A stretch of 64,000 bases of DNA from Ferruginibacter sp050611725 (GTDB taxonomy: Bacteria; Bacteroidota; Bacteroidia; Chitinophagales; Chitinophagaceae), in the NCBI RefSeq assembly GCF_050611725.1, contig NZ_JBODJB010000001.1, positions 682,001 to 746,000 on the forward strand. Direction: 5' to 3'. The notes below the pieces were generated by a model, which did not search any database, was not told where the DNA came from, and saw only the letters and a program-made list of their open reading frames with translations. Of this stretch, positions 53,669 through 61,419 are shown piece after piece. The position numbers and the translations under genes are program-made. The stretch's first letter is position 1, and each line of letters begins with the position of its first letter.

Positions 53669-54387
53669 CCCAACAACTTCGCCGCCCTCTCCAGATCCTC
53701 CGGCGTATCTATCTCAATACCCATATATTCTGTCACGATCATTTTTAAAGGAATACCATTTTCTAAGTAACGCAGACATTCAATTTTTTCAGCGGCTTCT
53801 AACGGTGTCATTTCCCAGTTAGTGAAATTGATGAGTGCTTGTTTTCGGAAAGCATATACACCTATATGCTCGTAATAGGTGGGGGCAATATTTTTATCTC
53901 GGTGATAAGGTATCGGGCTGCGGCTAAACATCAGTGAGTTCATATTTTTATCAACCGCCACTTTTACATAATTAGGGTCATCAATAAATTTTTGTTCCTT
54001 CAATACTTGCATCAATGAAGCTACCTGAACGGTAATGTCATCAAAGACCTGCAATAGTTTTTCCAATGGCGCCCTTTGTACAAAGGGCTCATCTCCTTGA
54101 ACATTTACAACAATCTCAACATCCATATCTGCTACCGCTTCGGCAATACGGTCGCTACCACTTTCGTGTTCCTTTTTACTCATTACAGCCTTACCGCCAT
54201 TGATGGTTATCTCATTATATATTATATCGCTATCAGTTACAACAATTACCTCATCAAACAAACCTGTAGCTACTGTATTATCATAGGTATGCTGTATCAC
54301 GGTTTTATTACCGAGTTGTTGCATCAGTTTAGCCGGAAATCTTGTTGCCGCATACCGAGCCGGTATCATTGCAATTTTTTTCATCAA
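53665..54387 (-). CDS. kdsB: 3-deoxy-manno-octulosonate cytidylyltransferase (CMP-KDO synthetase)
   Basis: 240 aa, standard length. N-terminal MIPARYAATRFPAKLM, then VVNVQGDEPFV (near 95) and the HIGVYAFRKQAL segment fix the family. It activates KDO with CTP for lipopolysaccharide core assembly, so the organism is Gram-negative. Convergent with the GH3 gene and divergent from the ATP-grasp gene. Confidence 0.95.
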   Translation of the reverse strand: MMKKIAMIPARYAATRFPAKLMQQLGNKTVIQHTYDNTVATGLFDEVIVVTDSDIIYNEITINGGKAVMSKKEHESGSDRIAEAVADMDVEIVVNVQGDEPFVQRAPLEKLLQVFDDITVQVASLMQVLKEQKFIDDPNYVKVAVDKNMNSLMFSRSPIPYHRDKNIAPTYYEHIGVYAFRKQALINFTNWEMTPLEAAEKIECLRYLENGIPLKMIVTEYMGIEIDTPEDLERAAKLLG

Positions 54388-54414
54388 AAAAATTTAGCGT
54401 AAAGTTAATCAAGA

Positions 54415-54450
54415 TGTTCAAATACAAATTTGATTTATTATATTTGAACA
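54415..54450. promoter_or_regulatory. Perfect 10-bp inverted repeat over a -7 box, kdsB/ATP-grasp intergenic region
   Basis: TGTTCAAATA (54415-54424) and TATTTGAACA (54441-54450) are exact reverse complements 16 nt apart. The right arm overlaps TATATTTG (54439-54446), an exact -7 box for the plus-strand ATP-grasp operon. An inner palindrome CAAATTTG lies in the spacer. The form suggests an operator. Confidence 0.5.
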
Positions 54451-54505
54451 TATACGTAGTTTTTCAACGATTGCCAGCCTTTTTTATACCGTAAACAGAG
54501 AAATT

Positions 54506-55951
54506 ATGCAAACAAGCGAACTGCTGCAATCTTATTTGGTCGACTCCAACACTTGGGATGAAATGTACAAGAACTCTAATGTAAGAGAGCAGTACAAAAA
54601 AGCCGTTGAATTTTTACAGCAATTATCTGTTGAGGAATTAAATAAAAAAGAAGAGCTGGCCAAACGTTTGTTCATGAGCCAGGGCATCACTTTCACCGTA
54701 TATAGTAGTGGCGAGGGTATTGAAAAGATATTTCCTTTTGATATCATTCCCCGTATCATCACCGCTTCGGAATGGGAGTATATCGAAAAGGGTATCAAGC
54801 AAAGACTTAAAGCACTCAACCTTTTCCTGAAAGATATTTACAGTACACAGTTCATCATCAAAGATGGTGTTGTTCCTGCGGAGATGATCTATAGTTGTCC
54901 GCACTATCTGAGAGAAATGCACAATTTCCCTGTGCCCTATGATATCTATGTACATATTTCGGGTATTGATCTTATCAGAAACAGTGACGGGTCTTTTTAT
55001 ATACTGGAAGATAATTTACGTACACCTAGTGGCGTTAGTTATATGCTGGAAAACAGAGAGATCACCAAAAGGCTTTTTCCAGACCTCTTACCACAAAACA
55101 ATGTAAGAAGCGTAACAGACTATCCGAACATTCTGCATAGAAACCTGGTATCGCTTTCTCCAAGACAGATATACAATCCTACCATTGTTTTACTTACACC
55201 CGGTATTTATAATTCTGCTTATTTTGAACATACAACTTTAGCAAGATTAATGGGAGTTGAGTTGGTAGAAGGAAAAGATCTAGTGGTTGACAATCATAAA
55301 GTATTTATGAAAACCACATCCGGCTTTCAACAGGTAGATGTGATCTATCGTAGGGTAGATGACGAGTACCTTGATCCGCTAACTTTTGATCCGAATAGTT
55401 TACTCGGCGTTGCCGGTTTAATGAGCGCTTACAGAAAAGGTAATGTTGCCATCGTAAATGCAGTGGGTAATGGCGTTGCCGACGATAAAGCTATTTATAC
55501 TTATGTTCCGGCAATGATCAGATATTATTTGAACGAGGAGCCAATACTTAAAAATGTTCCTACTTATCATCTGGAAAGAGATGAAGAAAGAGAACTTGTT
55601 TTTAAAGACATCGAAAAAATGGTGATCAAAAAAACAAATGCCAGTGGCGGGTATGGTATGTTAATGGGTAGTGCCGCATCGGAAAAAGAGATCATTGAGT
55701 ATAAAGAAGAAGTGCTTAAAAACCCCAGAGAGTTTATTGCACAACCGATTATCAGTTTATCAACCGTGCCTTGTTATATGAACGGAAAGTTACAGCCACG
55801 TAGAGTTGATCTTCGTCCGTATGCCTTATGCGGACCGGATGGTATTGAGATTGTTCCGGGAGGATTAACCAGGGTGGCTTTGAAAGAGGGTTCAATGATT
55901 GTGAACTCATCGCAGGGTGGTGGCAGCAAGGATACATGGGTATTGGCTTAA
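54506..55951 (+). CDS. Circularly permuted type 2 ATP-grasp protein
   Basis: 481 aa. The family shows as an N-terminal domain with FPFDIIPRIITASEWEYIEKGIKQR (near 74-98), ILEDNLRTPSGVSYML (near 167), and the ATP-binding lysine/glycine loop ASGGYGML (near 380). Circularly permuted ATP-grasp ligases form amide bonds. First gene of a three-gene operon with an alpha-E protein and a transglutaminase, a combination proposed to make or modify a peptide; the product is unknown. Confidence 0.9.
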   Translation: MQTSELLQSYLVDSNTWDEMYKNSNVREQYKKAVEFLQQLSVEELNKKEELAKRLFMSQGITFTVYSSGEGIEKIFPFDIIPRIITASEWEYIEKGIKQRLKALNLFLKDIYSTQFIIKDGVVPAEMIYSCPHYLREMHNFPVPYDIYVHISGIDLIRNSDGSFYILEDNLRTPSGVSYMLENREITKRLFPDLLPQNNVRSVTDYPNILHRNLVSLSPRQIYNPTIVLLTPGIYNSAYFEHTTLARLMGVELVEGKDLVVDNHKVFMKTTSGFQQVDVIYRRVDDEYLDPLTFDPNSLLGVAGLMSAYRKGNVAIVNAVGNGVADDKAIYTYVPAMIRYYLNEEPILKNVPTYHLERDEERELVFKDIEKMVIKKTNASGGYGMLMGSAASEKEIIEYKEEVLKNPREFIAQPIISLSTVPCYMNGKLQPRRVDLRPYALCGPDGIEIVPGGLTRVALKEGSMIVNSSQGGGSKDTWVLA

Positions 55952-56053
55952 TAATATAAACATTGAAAATTATGGGTTGATCGTTTTAGATGTTTTAATC
56001 GAAATACCCAATGTTCAACAAATCAAATTCTAAATTAAAAATAGTAGAAACGC

Positions 56054-56989
56054 ATGCTTAGTAGAGTTGCCGATAGTTTGTACTGGATGAGCCGCTATAT
56101 GGAGCGTACAGATGGAATCTTAAGAACATTAAAGATCAACTACGCTTCCAGTCAGGATGATATACAGGAATTTAGTTGGAAGCCGGTGCTTCAGATCTTT
56201 ACTTTTTTGAACGAAGAGGAAGCCAATGCATTGGCACACGATTCTAGGGGTGTGCTGGAATACATGGTTGTCGGAAAAGACAACCCGAACTCAGTTTTGA
56301 ACATTGTTACACAGGCCAGAGAAAATGGCCGGAGTGTGCAGGACCATATCACAAAAGAAATGTGGCAATGCTTGAACGATTTTTATCATGCGGTAAGGGA
56401 TGAAAGACTTGCAGAACAGTTACAAAAAGATGATCCTATTACATTACTCGATAATTTACTTCGATTTGGTTTGTTGTATTGCGGTACAACAGATGTTACG
56501 ATGGCCAGAGGAGAAGGAAATTCTTTCATCAACATTGGTAAATATTTAGAAAGAGCCATACAAAGCGCCGATATTTTAGATGTGAAATTTAGTGATGTTT
56601 ATTATGATGTAAACAGAGAAGCAGATACTACTTACTGGAAGTACTTTTTGATGTCAATATCGGGATATGAATTGTACCTGAAAACTTATCGTGGCGGTTT
56701 TGAAGCGAAGAATGTTGTTGAACAAGTTGTGCTGAACGATAAATTTCCACGTTCACTCGTTTATTCTATAAACAGAGTGCACAGGTATTTTGAAAGAATA
56801 AAGAGTGAAAGAAATGCATCCGATTTTAATCAGATAGATTTCATGATTGGCAAATTTAAAAGTAAAGTTCAGTTCAGCACCTCCAATTCTATTGTTCAGG
56901 AGGGGTTACATAATTTTTTAAACGAATCTAAAACAGGTTTATACGATATCGGTACAGCTCTTGGAAAAAGTTACTTCGGTTATTCATAA
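56054..56989 (+). CDS. Alpha-E domain-containing protein
   Basis: 311 aa all-helical protein of the 'bacterial alpha-E' domain family. It opens with LSRVADSLYWMSRYMERTDGILR, the family hallmark. It has no catalytic motif and is nearly always coupled with the circularly permuted ATP-grasp gene, as here (102 nt downstream). Role likely as partner or scaffold for the ligase. Confidence 0.9.
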   Translation: MLSRVADSLYWMSRYMERTDGILRTLKINYASSQDDIQEFSWKPVLQIFTFLNEEEANALAHDSRGVLEYMVVGKDNPNSVLNIVTQARENGRSVQDHITKEMWQCLNDFYHAVRDERLAEQLQKDDPITLLDNLLRFGLLYCGTTDVTMARGEGNSFINIGKYLERAIQSADILDVKFSDVYYDVNREADTTYWKYFLMSISGYELYLKTYRGGFEAKNVVEQVVLNDKFPRSLVYSINRVHRYFERIKSERNASDFNQIDFMIGKFKSKVQFSTSNSIVQEGLHNFLNESKTGLYDIGTALGKSYFGYS

Positions 56990-57062
56990 ACGATATGTCA
57001 ATATAAAACTGACCGCTTTCCATAATCAACATTCTAATCATTTAATAACTACTTAAAAAAAT

Positions 57063-58046
57063 ATGCCTCGTTTCATCATTCATCACGTAACAAAATATAC
57101 TTATCCTGAACCGGTACGTGACAGTGCCAATCAAATAATACTGTTCCCTATAAGAGATGAATATCAAGATGTATTAAGTCATCAACTGATCATTACCGGA
57201 GAACCGAATGTAGAAAAGTATAGAGATTATTATGGTAATGAAATTGGCACTTTCATGAATATTGATCTGCATAAAGAATTAAGGATCGATTCTACAAAAA
57301 CAATTGTAACTAAAGAAAGAGCTCTCCCGACGGGCACTGAAACAATTGAAGAACAATGGGGTCATCTGAATCAGATAAAAAACGTGGTGCCCTTCATAGA
57401 TTTTTTGTTGCCTGAATTGTTTGAAGCAATTGATGAAGTTAAAAAAACAGCTAATGTAGATCTATATAAATCAATGAGTGTGTTTGATGCCGCACAAGAG
57501 TTGAATAAATACGTATACAAGAATTTTCAATACATCAAAGGCATTACTAATACACAAACTACGATCGATGAAGTTTGGAAATTAAAAGCAGGTGTTTGTC
57601 AGGATTTTGCACACATTCTCTCTGTAATGCTACGCTTGATCAACATTCCTGCCCGTTATGTAAGTGGTTATGTTTGTCCGAAAGACAAAGATCTTCGAGG
57701 GCAAGGTGCTACTCATGCATGGGTAGAAGCCTATATTCCATTCTATGGTTGGATAGGACTTGATCCCACCAACAACTGTGTGGTAAATGATCTGCATGTA
57801 CGTTTGGCCATTGGTAGAAATTTTAGTGATTGTTCTCCGGTTAAAGGTACATATAAAGGTTCTGCAAAACAATCTTTGGAGGTAGGCGTATCCGTTAGTT
57901 ATGAAGACGGGGCTGTTTCTAAAAATGTAAACCCTATTTTAGAGCCGCAATATATTACTCCTGTTACTGAGCCCGATGGCACGAACAATTCTTACAGACG
58001 ATATACGGATATGATGAAAGTACAACAACAACAACAGCAGCAATAA
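57063..58046 (+). CDS. Transglutaminase-like family protein
   Basis: 327 aa. An N-terminal beta domain (about 1-95, KYTYPEPVRDSANQI) and a papain-like core with catalytic C180 in AGVCQDFAH, H217 region in ATHAWVEAY and D in IGLDPTNN near 232. It may act as a peptidase or transamidase on the peptide made by the ATP-grasp/alpha-E pair. The C-terminus is seven glutamines encoded by CAA/CAG repeats, a short tandem repeat that could slip in length. Confidence 0.92.
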   Translation: MPRFIIHHVTKYTYPEPVRDSANQIILFPIRDEYQDVLSHQLIITGEPNVEKYRDYYGNEIGTFMNIDLHKELRIDSTKTIVTKERALPTGTETIEEQWGHLNQIKNVVPFIDFLLPELFEAIDEVKKTANVDLYKSMSVFDAAQELNKYVYKNFQYIKGITNTQTTIDEVWKLKAGVCQDFAHILSVMLRLINIPARYVSGYVCPKDKDLRGQGATHAWVEAYIPFYGWIGLDPTNNCVVNDLHVRLAIGRNFSDCSPVKGTYKGSAKQSLEVGVSVSYEDGAVSKNVNPILEPQYITPVTEPDGTNNSYRRYTDMMKVQQQQQQQ

Positions 58047-58051
58047 TTTTG

Positions 58052-58077
58052 TAGGTATTGATCCCGGTTAATACCTA
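58052..58077. terminator. Bidirectional hairpin between convergent genes
   Basis: TAGGTATT (58052-58059) and AATACCTA (58070-58077) form a perfect 8-bp stem with a 10-nt loop. The right arm includes the stop codon of the YARHG gene. T-runs are short, so it may be weak. Confidence 0.5.
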
Positions 58078-58815
58078 TCTTCCAAATTCATCGCCATAGT
58101 CCTCGGCGTATTTTTCATATTTTTTAATAAGTGTTACGTTTTTTATCTCTGTATCAGATAATAAATTTTTTACATCGGTTGTATGCGGTACATACCAGTC
58201 CCGATCTTCAAATGTCTCTCTAAGATTTTTCTTTTTAAAGCAGTAGCCATGTCTTGCAAAAATTTCGTTTCGCATTACTTCCAGTTCCCACTTAGTAAGA
58301 TTATTTACGTCGTCGTCCTTTAAAAGTCTTTGAGATGCCTGCGGATAAATCCCTACATCTTTTGAATAAACAAACGATTTACGACTCAATGAAAATTGCT
58401 TTGCTTTCAACTGGGGGGTTTCTTTGTAAGGAACCCAGTTTCCTACAACTACATCTTTATTACTTTCTTTATACAATATTTTAAACGCTCCGTCATTTTT
58501 ATCATCTCCGGGCTCTCTGGCATCTATATTGTAAACACTATCTTTTTTTGTTACAAGACCAATAAATGGTCGATCATTTCCTCCAACCACCGATCTTCCC
58601 TCAATAGTATCTTTTAAAACCTTTGTAATTAATAACGTAATTTTATTGGTGCCAAAATCACCAACAAAGGAACCTAAAATGCCGGGAGAAGTACCAGTTA
58701 GGGCGGCATCTTGTGTTGAAGGGTTAAGAGAACTGTCGCCGGGGGGTTTGGGCTCGTTACCACAAGCCGCCAAAATACCTAATATTGCAAGCGCAAAAAG
58801 ATTAGTCAGTTTCAT
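58075..58815 (-). CDS. Lipoprotein with YARHG domain
   Basis: 246 aa. Lipoprotein signal with lipobox LAAC (Cys18), a low-complexity Pro/Ser stretch, a central beta-rich region, and a C-terminal YARHG domain (about 177-240: MRNEIFARHGYCFKKKNLRETFEDRDWYVPHT). YARHG domains are extracellular and of unknown function. The ATG at 58815 is used; the upstream ATG at 58857 adds 14 residues that do not fit a lipoprotein signal and would overlap the divergent gene. Confidence 0.85.
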   Translation of the reverse strand: MKLTNLFALAILGILAACGNEPKPPGDSSLNPSTQDAALTGTSPGILGSFVGDFGTNKITLLITKVLKDTIEGRSVVGGNDRPFIGLVTKKDSVYNIDAREPGDDKNDGAFKILYKESNKDVVVGNWVPYKETPQLKAKQFSLSRKSFVYSKDVGIYPQASQRLLKDDDVNNLTKWELEVMRNEIFARHGYCFKKKNLRETFEDRDWYVPHTTDVKNLLSDTEIKNVTLIKKYEKYAEDYGDEFGR

Positions 58816-58844
58816 ATAGCTTTGTTTTTTACTAATATAACACA

Positions 58845-59522
58845 TTGAAACCAACATTCAAAAATATATCTACCTTGGTGCTCCTGTGTATACTGGCGTT
58901 CTTCAGTTTTCTGATGGTTCGAATCATTATTCCCTATCACTCACTGCAAACAGATATAGGATTTTTACAACTGAAACAAGCCGTTATTCATATTGATGTG
59001 TGGAGAGTCTCTTTTTTTACCCACGTTTTCACTAGTTTTTTTGTTTTGATCGCCGGCTTTACACAATTTTCCAAAAAGCTTTTGAAACAAAGACCGGTAT
59101 TACATAGAAGGCTGGGCTATTTTTATGTAATTAATATTTTATTCATAACCGGCCCAGCCGGACTTATTATGAGTTTTTATGCAAATGGGGGTGTAAATAG
59201 TATTATTGGTTTTACGCTATTATCGGTTTTATGGATAGGCACAACAGCCATGGCACTTTACAAAGCCATTAAAAAAGATTTTATTGCTCATAGGGCATTT
59301 ATGATACGAAGTTTTGCGTTGACACTCTCAGCTATTTCCTTGAGAGCAGAAAAGGTTTTGTTTGCAGAGTTTACCAATATTGCACCAATGGATCGCTACA
59401 GAATTATTGCCTGGTTGGGTTGGGGGTTGAATTTGATCATTGCAGAGATCATCATTTATCAACTACATCAAAAAAGAAAAATAAAAAACCTCCGTTTCAA
59501 AACGGAGGTTAATACAATATAA
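58845..59522 (+). CDS. DUF2306 membrane protein
   Basis: 225 aa with six to seven membrane helices and the DUF2306 pattern (HVFTSFFVLIAGFTQFSKKLLKQRPVLHRRLGYFYV, near 46-81, then HRAFMIRSFALTLSAISLR). Unknown function; related proteins carry conserved His residues that may bind heme. It starts with TTG (58845); an ATG at 58914 would remove most of the first helix. The last 12 codons form the terminator hairpin at 59487-59510. Confidence 0.75.
   Translation: MKPTFKNISTLVLLCILAFFSFLMVRIIIPYHSLQTDIGFLQLKQAVIHIDVWRVSFFTHVFTSFFVLIAGFTQFSKKLLKQRPVLHRRLGYFYVINILFITGPAGLIMSFYANGGVNSIIGFTLLSVLWIGTTAMALYKAIKKDFIAHRAFMIRSFALTLSAISLRAEKVLFAEFTNIAPMDRYRIIAWLGWGLNLIIAEIIIYQLHQKRKIKNLRFKTEVNTI
59487..59510 (-). 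terminator. dnaN terminator lying inside the 3' end of the DUF2306 gene
   Basis: AACCTCCGTTT pairs with AAACGGAGGTT around a tight loop. On the minus strand it is followed by a U-rich tail read from the A-run at 59471-59488, so it should end dnaN transcription. It lies within coding sequence of the plus-strand gene. Confidence 0.8.
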
Positions 59523-59535
59523 TATTTTTATTAAA

Positions 59536-60651
59536 TTAGTTATTCAACATCAACGGCATCACCAACATTAACAACTCTTCGTTTTTATCGATCTCTGTTG
59601 GTTTAATGATACCGGCTTTGGTTGGTGTACTTAATTCCATTACAATTTCATCCGTATCTGCAGCACCAAGCATTTCAATTAAAAATTTTGCATTGAAAGC
59701 AATTTGCAGATCCTCGCCATCATATTGACAAGACATGCGCTCATTACCTTCGTTACTAAAATCAACATCTTGTGCGGCTAATTGCAATTCGCTTCCGCTG
59801 ATGCTTAATGCAACCTGATTTGTACTCTTGTTACTAAATACACTTACACGGCGTAATGCACTTTGAAAATCGCCTTTGTTAATAGTTAGTTTATAAGGAT
59901 TATCAACCGGTATCACTACTTTATAATCAGGGAAACGGGCATCGATCAGCCTACACACAAGTTCTGTTCCACCATGTTTTACAAATAAATGATTGCTATT
60001 ATACGATACCGTTAGTTCGTCATCATTATCTGGCAACGCTGTTTTTAAAAGATTCAACGGTTTTTTCGGTGCGATGAAAGTGTCTGTTTTAGGGCAACTT
60101 ACATCAGTTCTCCTGTATTTTACCAATCTATGGGCATCGGTAGCAACACAGGTAAGGCCTTTTTTATCTAACTCAAAAAACACGCCTGTCATTGCCGGAC
60201 GAAGATCATCGTTACTCACAGCAAACAAACTTTTATTGATCGCCGTTACCAATGCCGAAGAGGTAATGGTAAAAGAATTAGCATCATCTGCAGCAGGTTC
60301 TTTTGGAAAGTTGTCAGGATTTTCACCCATTACTTTATACTTACCGTTATCGCTGGTAATTTCTATTCCAAAATTTTTATCAATTGTAAAAGTCAATGGC
60401 TGTTCAGGAATATTTTTCAAGGAGTCCATCAAAATTTTTGCAGGAATACAAACTTTGCCGCTGTCTTTTGCTTCAATCTCTAAATGAACTTTCATCACAG
60501 TTTCCAGATCGGTAGCTACCACCGTTAATTTGTTTTTCTCGATTTCAAATAAAAAATCTTCCAAAATAGGTAACACTGTATTAGAATTAATAACCCCGCT
60601 GATTTGCTGTAATTGCTTTAGTAAGGCCGCAGACGAAACAATAAACTTCAT
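59536..60651 (-). CDS. dnaN: DNA polymerase III beta sliding clamp
   Basis: 371 aa, normal length, three clamp domains. MKFIVSSAALLKQLQQISGVIN, VATDLETVMKV and the C-terminal LVMPLMLNN identify it. It encircles DNA and gives processivity to DNA polymerase III. The gene is not next to dnaA or gyrB; recX lies divergently upstream. A good -7/-33 promoter is at 60672-60703. Confidence 0.97.
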   Translation of the reverse strand: MKFIVSSAALLKQLQQISGVINSNTVLPILEDFLFEIEKNKLTVVATDLETVMKVHLEIEAKDSGKVCIPAKILMDSLKNIPEQPLTFTIDKNFGIEITSDNGKYKVMGENPDNFPKEPAADDANSFTITSSALVTAINKSLFAVSNDDLRPAMTGVFFELDKKGLTCVATDAHRLVKYRRTDVSCPKTDTFIAPKKPLNLLKTALPDNDDELTVSYNSNHLFVKHGGTELVCRLIDARFPDYKVVIPVDNPYKLTINKGDFQSALRRVSVFSNKSTNQVALSISGSELQLAAQDVDFSNEGNERMSCQYDGEDLQIAFNAKFLIEMLGAADTDEIVMELSTPTKAGIIKPTEIDKNEELLMLVMPLMLNN

Positions 60652-60671
60652 ATTATAGTTGTATTAAAAAT

Positions 60672-60703
60672 CAAAGATAAAATATTAAGGTTAACCGGCT
60701 CAA
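60672..60703 (-). promoter_or_regulatory. Putative promoter of dnaN
   Basis: On the minus strand TATCTTTG (60679-60672) is an exact -7 box and TTG (60703-60701) lies 21 nt upstream. It is 20 nt before the dnaN start. It is the best promoter match seen in the window. Confidence 0.6.
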
Positions 60704-60759
60704 GATAATGAAATAATTTTGGTTCTAATTACCGTGTTTTCAACAGAACTTTGTTCATA

Positions 60760-61230
60760 ATGCTCAATAAACAACATTTAACCCCACAACAGGCTTTTCA
60801 AAAAATTAAACAATACTGCGCCTATCAGGAACGCTGCCATTCTGAGGTGAAGGAAAAACTTTATAACTATGGCTTATCTAAGAATGATGTGGAAGATATT
60901 GTGAGTAAACTGATCAGTGAAAATTATCTAAACGAGGAGCGCTTTGCCATCCTTTTTGCCGGAGGAAAATTCAGGAGCAAAAATTGGGGGAAAACCAAGA
61001 TCCGATACGAATTAAAGCAAAAGCAGGTAAGCGATTATTGCATCAAAAAAGCGCTTTGCCAAATAGATTTCGATGATTATTTGTTGACACTTCAAAATCT
61101 GGCTGAAAAAAAATTACTGACGCTGAAAAGTGAAAAAAACATCTTTATCAAAAAAAGGAAATTGCAGGATCACTTGTTACAAAAAGGATTTGAATCGGAT
61201 CTGGTAAGGGATTGTGTGAAAAAGATATGA
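60760..61230 (+). CDS. recX: Regulatory protein RecX
   Basis: 156 aa, all helical, of three three-helix repeats. CAYQERCHSEVKEKLYNYGLS and SENYLNEERFAILFAGGKFRSKNWGKTKIRYELKQKQVS are the RecX signature. RecX restrains RecA filament growth. The start at the ATG 60760 is used; a TTG at 60751 is also in frame. No recA gene nearby. Confidence 0.9.
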   Translation: MLNKQHLTPQQAFQKIKQYCAYQERCHSEVKEKLYNYGLSKNDVEDIVSKLISENYLNEERFAILFAGGKFRSKNWGKTKIRYELKQKQVSDYCIKKALCQIDFDDYLLTLQNLAEKKLLTLKSEKNIFIKKRKLQDHLLQKGFESDLVRDCVKKI

Positions 61231-61238
61231 CTCAGAAC

Positions 61239-61322
61239 GAGCTACAACGGTAAAGCCGCAAGGGACAAGCATACTGACCCGAAACTCTTTGCTTATCCCT
61301 TGCAGCTTGTGGCTAGTAGCTT
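61239..61322. repeat. AGCTGCAAGGGACAAGC inverted repeat upstream of the helicase gene
   Basis: Left GCCGCAAGGGACAAGCA (61255-61271) faces right TGCTTATCCCTTGCAGCTTGTGGCTAGTAGC (61290-61322), centre about 18 nt. Same family as 39806-39925. Confidence 0.7.
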
Positions 61323-61419
61323 ACAATTAAATTCTCAGTAAAAAAATACCGAATGCAACCTTTTTTTGAAAAAATGAAACATATATTTAGTTTAATCTAT
61401 TTTTTAATCTGTTTTTCTC

